From Pseudobacillus wudalianchiensis (lineage in GTDB: Bacteria; Bacillota; Bacilli; Bacillales; Domibacillaceae): a stretch of DNA of 64,000 nucleotides. This document shows, one piece after another, positions 56,470 through 64,000 of the stretch (position 1 is the first letter of the stretch; every line of letters starts with the position of its first letter). The notes below the pieces were generated by a model. It was not told the origin of the DNA. It did not search any database and saw only the letters and a program-made list of their open reading frames with translations. Position numbers and translations under genes: made by a program. Location: contig NZ_MAYT01000023.1 of NCBI RefSeq assembly GCF_001685015.1, forward strand, positions 399,791 through 463,790. The letters run 5' to 3'.

Positions 56470-57843
56470 TTATAAATTAACCATTTTAGCTGGATCAATC
56501 CACTCATCATATTGTTCTGCCGTTAAATAGCCTGTTTCAATCGCTGCTTCTTTCAATGTTAGGCCTTTTTTATGAGCTAGCTTAGCAATTTCAGCTGCTT
56601 TCTCATAACCGATATGCGGGTTAAGAGCTGTCACGAGCATTAGCGAGCGTTCCATTAATTGTTTGATGACCTCCTCGTTCGCTTCCAATCCAACAGCGCA
56701 TCTTTCATCAAATGATTGGATGCCATCAGCAAGAAGGCGAGTCGATTGCAAAACGTTATAAATAATGACAGGCTTAAATACATTCAATTCGAAATTTCCT
56801 TGGCTGGCAGCGAATCCCACTGTTGCATCATTTCCAAATATTTGTGCTGCTACCATCGTGATAGCCTCACTCTGTGTTGGATTTACTTTTCCTGGCATAA
56901 TCGAGCTTCCCGGCTCATTGGCTGGGATCGTCAATTCTCCGATACCACTGCGTGGGCCGCTCGCCAGCCAACGCACATCATTCGCGATCTTCATCATATC
57001 AGCTGCCAAAGCCTTTAATGCCCCATGAAAATACACAAGTTCATCGTGGCTCGTAAGCGCATGGAATTTATTTGGAGACGATTTAAATGGATATCCGGTT
57101 TGTTTTTCAAGCTGCTTAGCCACCTTATCGCCGAAGGAAGGATCGGCGTTAATTCCTGTGCCGACTGCCGTACCGCCAATAGCTAGACTTAGTAAGTATT
57201 GTTGTGATTGCTCAATCATTTCCATACTGCGATCAATCATAGCCCGCCACCCTGATATTTCCTGGCCGAGTGTTAGTGGCGTCGCGTCTTGTAAATGAGT
57301 CCGGCCAATCTTAATTAAATTCATATATTGTTTTTCTTTTTGCTCAAGTGTTTTCTTAAACTGCAATAGAGCCGGCTTTAGCCGCTTCTCTGTCTCGTGA
57401 TAGGCAGCGATATGCATAGCCGTTGGAAAGGTGTCGTTCGAACTTTGTGACATATTCACGTCGTCGTTCGGATGGATGAAATGATCTTTCCCGGCTATTT
57501 CGCTTCCTCTTCTCGCTACAACTTCATTCACGTTCATATTAGACTGCGTACCGCTTCCTGTCTGCCAAACGACGAGTGGAAAATGTTCATTCCATTTTCC
57601 TTCGATTATTTCATCGCATGCACGGACAATCGCTTCTTTTTTTTCATCCGGCAGTTTGCCGAGCTGTCCGTTAGCGATCGCCGCTGCTTTCTTTAGTTGA
57701 GCAAATGCATGTGTGACTTCGATCGGCATTTTTTCTTTTCCTATTGGAAAATTTTCCTTACTGCGTTGTGTTTGTGCACCCCAATATTTATCTGCTGGTA
57801 CTTTCATTTCTCCAAGTGTATCCCGTTCCGTTCTAAATTCCAT
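56470..57843 (-). CDS. fumC: Class II fumarate hydratase
   Basis: A 457-residue fumarase of the TCA cycle (CitG in B. subtilis), interconverting fumarate and malate. Signatures are [14 protein letters not shown] (about 95-108), [17 protein letters not shown] (about 180-196) and the catalytic loop [13 protein letters not shown] (about 313-325), where TQ after the loop is typical of fumarases. It is monocistronic. It is a superfamily relative of aspA at 13443; the two are only distantly alike outside the shared motifs. Confidence 0.95.
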   Translation of the reverse strand: MEFRTERDTLGEMKVPADKYWGAQTQRSKENFPIGKEKMPIEVTHAFAQLKKAAAIANGQLGKLPDEKKEAIVRACDEIIEGKWNEHFPLVVWQTGSGTQSNMNVNEVVARRGSEIAGKDHFIHPNDDVNMSQSSNDTFPTAMHIAAYHETEKRLKPALLQFKKTLEQKEKQYMNLIKIGRTHLQDATPLTLGQEISGWRAMIDRSMEMIEQSQQYLLSLAIGGTAVGTGINADPSFGDKVAKQLEKQTGYPFKSSPNKFHALTSHDELVYFHGALKALAADMMKIANDVRWLASGPRSGIGELTIPANEPGSSIMPGKVNPTQSEAITMVAAQIFGNDATVGFAASQGNFELNVFKPVIIYNVLQSTRLLADGIQSFDERCAVGLEANEEVIKQLMERSLMLVTALNPHIGYEKAAEIAKLAHKKGLTLKEAAIETGYLTAEQYDEWIDPAKMVNL

Positions 57844-58092
57844 TTTTCTTCCTCCTCATCTCATACTCCTGTATCACTTTTCCCTGTTTATAGGCAAATC
57901 ATTCCTTTAAACTTTCCGAAATAAATAAAAAACTGGTCCCCTTAGATTGGAGTGTTTTTCAAAAGCATCTTCATTACCTTCAGCGTTCTATCTATTTATC
58001 TTAAAATAGGCATGGCTATATGGTTACACTAACTTTATAAATCCGGTTGATTGAAGCGGAAAGCAACAAGCTCCTTCACAAGTAAAATAAAA
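57844..58092. other. Intergenic stretch between fumC and the leu operon end
   Basis: About 250 nt, AT-rich, must contain the fumC promoter on the minus strand. No further gene, repeat or structured element was seen before the leuD terminator. Confidence 0.4.
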
Positions 58093-58120
58093 AAAGACTG
58101 CGGCAACTCCGCAGTCCTTT
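58093..58120 (-). terminator. Terminator of the ilv-leu operon
   Basis: AAAGACTGCGG-CAACT-CCGCAGTC-CTTT with A-run/T-run flanks, just after the leuD stop codon. Confidence 0.87.
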
Positions 58121-58139
58121 GTCAAATGAATCGTCTTAA

Positions 58140-58733
58140 TTAAATGCCGCTTCCGATTTTTTGTTCGTAGCTGCGGATGTCCTCATCAAGGTTGAGCGTA
58201 ACAGCGATCTCATCCCAACCATTTAAAAGCATTTCTTTCCAGTAAGGATCAATATCGAATTCAGCAGTGAATCCTTTTCGATCTGTAATGTCTTGATCTT
58301 TTAAATTAATGAATAAGCGATAGCCCGGCTCCTGCGCTTTCTCCATAATTCCGTTTACTTCTTCTTCTGTTAAACGAATCGCTAAAATACCATTTTTTAC
58401 ACAGTTGTTATAGAAAATGTCCGCGAAGCTAGGAGCAATGACAACTCGGAATCCGTAGTCGAGCAGTGCCCACGGAGCGTGTTCCCGTGAAGAACCACAC
58501 CCAAAGTTCTCTCCAGCTACTAGAATCTCTGCATTTTCATACTGCATCTGATTCATCACAAAGTCTTCTCTCTTATTGCCCTCATCATCAAAACGCCAAT
58601 GATGAAATAGGAACTGGCCAAAGCCTTGCCGTTCAATCCGCTTCAAAAATTGCTTCGGAATAATTTGATCGGTATCAACATTTACACGGTTGAGAGGGCA
58701 GACAATTCCATTAAATTTATTGATTGCTTCCAT
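58140..58733 (-). CDS. leuD: 3-isopropylmalate dehydratase small subunit
   Basis: A 197-residue small subunit of isopropylmalate isomerase (leucine synthesis). The swivel-domain motifs NVDTDQIIPKQFLK (about 18-31) and LVAGENFGCGSSREHAPWAL are intact. It ends the operon, starting 12 nt after leuC, with GGGGGAAGAAG as ribosome site. Confidence 0.96.
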   Translation of the reverse strand: MEAINKFNGIVCPLNRVNVDTDQIIPKQFLKRIERQGFGQFLFHHWRFDDEGNKREDFVMNQMQYENAEILVAGENFGCGSSREHAPWALLDYGFRVVIAPSFADIFYNNCVKNGILAIRLTEEEVNGIMEKAQEPGYRLFINLKDQDITDRKGFTAEFDIDPYWKEMLLNGWDEIAVTLNLDEDIRSYEQKIGSGI

Positions 58734-58745
58734 TCTTCTTCCCCC

Positions 58746-60158
58746 TTATTGATGAACTTTGGCTAGTTTGCGAACATCCGTGAATTTTCCTGTAACAGCA
58801 GCCGCTGCTGCCATGGGCGGGCTCACTAAGTGTGTTTTTGAACCGTTGCCTTGACGTCCTTCAAAGTTACGGTTTGAAGTAGAGGCACAGCGCTTGCCAG
58901 AAGGAACGATGTCATCATTCATAGCAAGACACATGCTGCAGCCTGATTCGCGCCATTCAAAACCAGCTTCCGTAAAAATCTTATCTAACCCTTCTGCTTC
59001 GGCAGCCTGCTTCACTGTTTGTGAACCAGGAACGACGATAGCTGTAATTCCTTCTTGAACTTGTCTTCCTTTCGCTACCTCAGCCGCCGCCCGCAAATCG
59101 CTAAGACGAGAGTTTGTACAAGAGCCGATAAATACATAATCTACAGGAATATCTTCTAGCTTTGTACCTGCTTGAAGATCCATGTAATCTAACGCACGAG
59201 AAACGGATTCACGATCAGCCTGCCGCTCAAATTGTTCAGGATTAGGAACAGAAGCACTGATGCCGCTTCCCATAGATGGATTCGTTCCCCAAGTCACTTG
59301 CGGCTCAATGTCTTCACCAGCAATTTCAAGTGTGAGATCATACTCTGCTCCTTCATCTGTAGCAAGAGCCAGCCAGCGTTCTGCTGCTTTCTCAAACTCT
59401 TCTCCCTGCGGTGCATATCGACGTCCACGTAGATACTCAACTGTTTTCTCATCTGGACTAATTAAACCAGCACGAGCCCCAGCTTCAATGGACATATTAC
59501 AAACAGTCATACGCTCTTCCATAGATAATTCACGAATTGCTTCGCCTGTATATTCCATAATGTAGCCTGTACCAGCATTGACGCCGTATTTTGCAATAAC
59601 GGCTAAAATCAAGTCTTTAGCGGTTACGCCAAAACCAAGCTTGCCTGTTACCTTGATTTGCAAAGTTTTCGGACGGGATTGCCAAAGCGTTTGTGTCGCA
59701 AGCACATGCTCAACTTCACTTGTTCCAATCCCAAAGGATAAGGCGCCAAAGGCTCCATGTGTAGAAGTATGACTATCTCCGCATACAATTGTTTTTCCCG
59801 GCTGTGTTAAACCAAGCTCTGGACCAATCACGTGTACAATCCCTTGATCCGGATGATTAATATCGGCTAATTCAATGCCAAATTCCTTACAATTTTGCTC
59901 AAGTGTAGTCATTTGTTTTTTGGAAATTGGATCATTGATAATGTGGCGATTAATCGTTGGTACGTTATGATCCATCGTAGCATACGTTAAATCCGGACGA
60001 CGCACCTTGCGGTTATTCATACGCAGGCCTTCAAATGCTTGCGGAGAGGTAACTTCGTGCACTAAGTGAAGATCGATATATAAAAGATCCGGCTTTCCCT
60101 CTTCTCTGTGTACTATATGTTGTTCCCATATCTTTTCAATAATTGTTTTTGGTGCCAT
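58746..60158 (-). CDS. leuC: 3-isopropylmalate dehydratase large subunit
   Basis: A 470-residue aconitase-family enzyme. The three cysteine ligands of its 4Fe-4S cluster are in [13 protein letters not shown] and [10 protein letters not shown], and [13 protein letters not shown] is present. The ATG at 60158 ([11 protein letters not shown]) has GGGGGGG at 7 nt; the open frame continues upstream into the structured intergenic region, but without another good site. It is unusually far (176 nt) from leuB. Confidence 0.96.
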   Translation of the reverse strand: MAPKTIIEKIWEQHIVHREEGKPDLLYIDLHLVHEVTSPQAFEGLRMNNRKVRRPDLTYATMDHNVPTINRHIINDPISKKQMTTLEQNCKEFGIELADINHPDQGIVHVIGPELGLTQPGKTIVCGDSHTSTHGAFGALSFGIGTSEVEHVLATQTLWQSRPKTLQIKVTGKLGFGVTAKDLILAVIAKYGVNAGTGYIMEYTGEAIRELSMEERMTVCNMSIEAGARAGLISPDEKTVEYLRGRRYAPQGEEFEKAAERWLALATDEGAEYDLTLEIAGEDIEPQVTWGTNPSMGSGISASVPNPEQFERQADRESVSRALDYMDLQAGTKLEDIPVDYVFIGSCTNSRLSDLRAAAEVAKGRQVQEGITAIVVPGSQTVKQAAEAEGLDKIFTEAGFEWRESGCSMCLAMNDDIVPSGKRCASTSNRNFEGRQGNGSKTHLVSPPMAAAAAVTGKFTDVRKLAKVHQ

Positions 60159-60186
60159 ACAACAGCCCCCCCACTGTCTTTTTTTG

Positions 60187-60308
60187 AAGACTCTGTGATA
60201 CTTGGTTGTTGATTTTAAGATCAACTATAAAAAACAACCCTCACCTTTAACAGAGTCTTTTTGAAAAAAGAGGGATTCCGATCTCCTAGTGGAAAAAACG
60301 GAATCCTC
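60187..60308 (-). other. Structured RNA region between leuB and leuC
   Basis: On the minus strand, first a hairpin GAG-GATTCCG / CGGAATC-CTC (60308-60270) followed at once by six T residues, which has the form of an intrinsic terminator inside the operon. Then a perfect 10-bp stem AAGACTCTGT / ACAGAGTCTT (60259-60250 with 60196-60187) enclosing GTTGAT / ATCAAC and GGTTGTT / AACAACC elements. It ends 29 nt before the leuC start. Confidence 0.65.
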
Positions 60309-60334
60309 GTCAATAATGTCCCTTGATTTTTACC

Positions 60335-61444
60335 TTACATATAAGCGCCCATGATAGAAGAAATAGCTGAGCCTTCTTCTACATGCTGAACAATGATGTT
60401 AATCATTTGTTCTGTACCGACAACCGTGCTTCCGACAGATTGAAGATCAGAAGTCCGGTAACCAGCATTCAATACTTCCTGAACGGCTTGTTCAATGGAC
60501 TCTGCTTCTTCCCGTAAATTAAAGGAGTATTTCAGCATTAAGGCTGCTGACAAAATCATGGCCATTGGATTCGCTTTATTAAACCCAGCAATATCTGGTG
60601 CTGAGCCATGAACCGGCTCGTATAATCCAAATCCATCTTCTGTCAAGCTCGCTGAAGGCAGCATGCCAAGTGAACCTGTAATCATAGAAGCTTCATCGCT
60701 TAAAATATCGCCAAATAAATTTTCTGTTACAACGACGTCAAAATCTTTTGGACGGCTGATTAGCTTCATTGCCGCAGCATCTACATACATATGCTCTACT
60801 TCTACCTGCGGATATAGAGACGCTTTTTCATTCACGATCTCACGCCACATCCGGCTTGATTCCAATACGTTGGCTTTGTCGACAGAAGTAAGCTTCTTAT
60901 TACGGATAAGAGCAAGCTCAAATGCTTTTTCGACAATCCGCTCAATTTCTTTTCTTGTATATTGCAACGTATCAACAACAGATTCTTGATTTTCTCCTCT
61001 GCGTTCACTCGGTTTTCCAAAGTACAAACCGCCAGTTAGTTCACGCACAATCATTAAATTCACATTTTCTGCAATTTCGGGCTTGAGTGGCGAAGAGTGC
61101 AGCAAGCTGTGAAAGCCGATAACTGGACGGAGGTTGGCAAATAAACCGAGTTCTTTACGAATAGCTAGCAATCCACGCTCTGGGCGCATGTGAGAAGGAA
61201 GACTATCCCACTTCGGCCCGCCTACTGCTCCTAGAAAAACGGCGTCACTTTGCTTACAAAGCTTCAGCGTTTCATTTGGGAGTGGATTATTGGATTCATC
61301 AATGGCTGCTCCACCAATGTTCGCGTATTCGAATTCAAATTCATGGCCAAATCGTTGTCCAACTGCCTCCAATACAGCAGTAGCTCCTTTTACTACTTCC
61401 CGGCCGACTCCATCTCCAGGCAGTACTGCAATATTCTTTTTCAC
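60335..61444 (-). CDS. leuB: 3-isopropylmalate dehydrogenase
   Basis: A 369-residue NAD-dependent enzyme that oxidises and decarboxylates 3-isopropylmalate. The N-terminus IAVLPGDGVGREVV, the ELTGGLYFGKP loop and NLFGDILSDEASMITGSLGMLPSAS are standard. GGAGGGG is the ribosome site, 18 nt after the leuA stop. Confidence 0.96.
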   Translation of the reverse strand: MKKNIAVLPGDGVGREVVKGATAVLEAVGQRFGHEFEFEYANIGGAAIDESNNPLPNETLKLCKQSDAVFLGAVGGPKWDSLPSHMRPERGLLAIRKELGLFANLRPVIGFHSLLHSSPLKPEIAENVNLMIVRELTGGLYFGKPSERRGENQESVVDTLQYTRKEIERIVEKAFELALIRNKKLTSVDKANVLESSRMWREIVNEKASLYPQVEVEHMYVDAAAMKLISRPKDFDVVVTENLFGDILSDEASMITGSLGMLPSASLTEDGFGLYEPVHGSAPDIAGFNKANPMAMILSAALMLKYSFNLREEAESIEQAVQEVLNAGYRTSDLQSVGSTVVGTEQMINIIVQHVEEGSAISSIMGAYM

Positions 61445-61462
61445 GTTAACCCCTCCATTACA

Positions 61463-64000
<2,538 letters not shown>

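Overview
This window is a chromosomal segment of an endospore-forming member of the Bacillaceae (Firmicutes). Supporting signs are an alpha/beta-type small acid-soluble spore protein behind a sigma-G-type promoter, the sporulation protein YhaL, strong AGGAGG-type ribosome binding sites with frequent GTG and TTG starts, and long blocks of gene order known from Bacillus subtilis (yitSTUVW, yisKL/addBA, yhfHIJL, yhgDE, hemEHY, ecsAB/hit/trpP/scoC/prsA/yhaLM, hemZ/yhaX/yheAB, leuABCD). A clpB gene is present, which B. subtilis lacks, so this is another genus or group; I cannot name the species. I see no prophage, insertion sequence, CRISPR array, rRNA or canonical tRNA.

Layout. 1-8 kb: yjzD, heat-shock clpB under a CtsR box, the yit cluster (yitW, yitU, yitT, yitS, yitK) and a short-chain dehydrogenase behind a sigma-B-like promoter. 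8-15 kb: a membrane-anchored GH13 protein with destroyed active-site motifs, a sodium:amino-acid symporter, an 0.88-kb gap without a convincing gene, then a dcu-type dicarboxylate transporter with aspartase. 15-25 kb: yisL, yisK with a DUF418 membrane protein, and the addBA recombination nuclease. 25-34.6 kb: membrane proteins, an M48 protease, lcfB (FadR box), lplJ, yhfI, the tiny zinc-ribbon gene yhfH, yhgE and its probable TetR regulator yhgD with two matching operators. 34.7-35.6 kb: three small overlapping or closely spaced genes of unknown role. 35.7-40 kb: hemEHY, and haem monooxygenase hmoB on the opposite strand. 40-48 kb: ecsAB, hit, trpP (six-GAG TRAP site over its start), yhaH, scoC, prsA, yhaL, yhaM. 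48-56 kb: the YhaQP ABC exporter, hemZ, yhaX, yheA, yheB, small proteins and a CstR-like sensor. 56-64 kb: ssp with a cloverleaf leader, fumC, and the ilvC-leuABCD operon, truncated at the right edge inside ilvC.

How the genes work together. Several sets form clear pathways: aspartate uptake and deamination to fumarate (dcu, aspA, with fumC elsewhere), coproporphyrin-type haem synthesis plus haem breakdown, secretion quality control and its regulators (prsA, scoC, ecsAB), fatty-acid activation, lipoate attachment, and branched-chain amino-acid synthesis.

The most notable item is the leader of the spore-protein gene (56110-56175). It folds into a tRNA-like cloverleaf ending in CCA and lies between a sigma-G promoter and the ssp start. 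Next come the GH13 pseudoenzyme at 8029-9528 and the structured leuB-leuC intergenic RNA.
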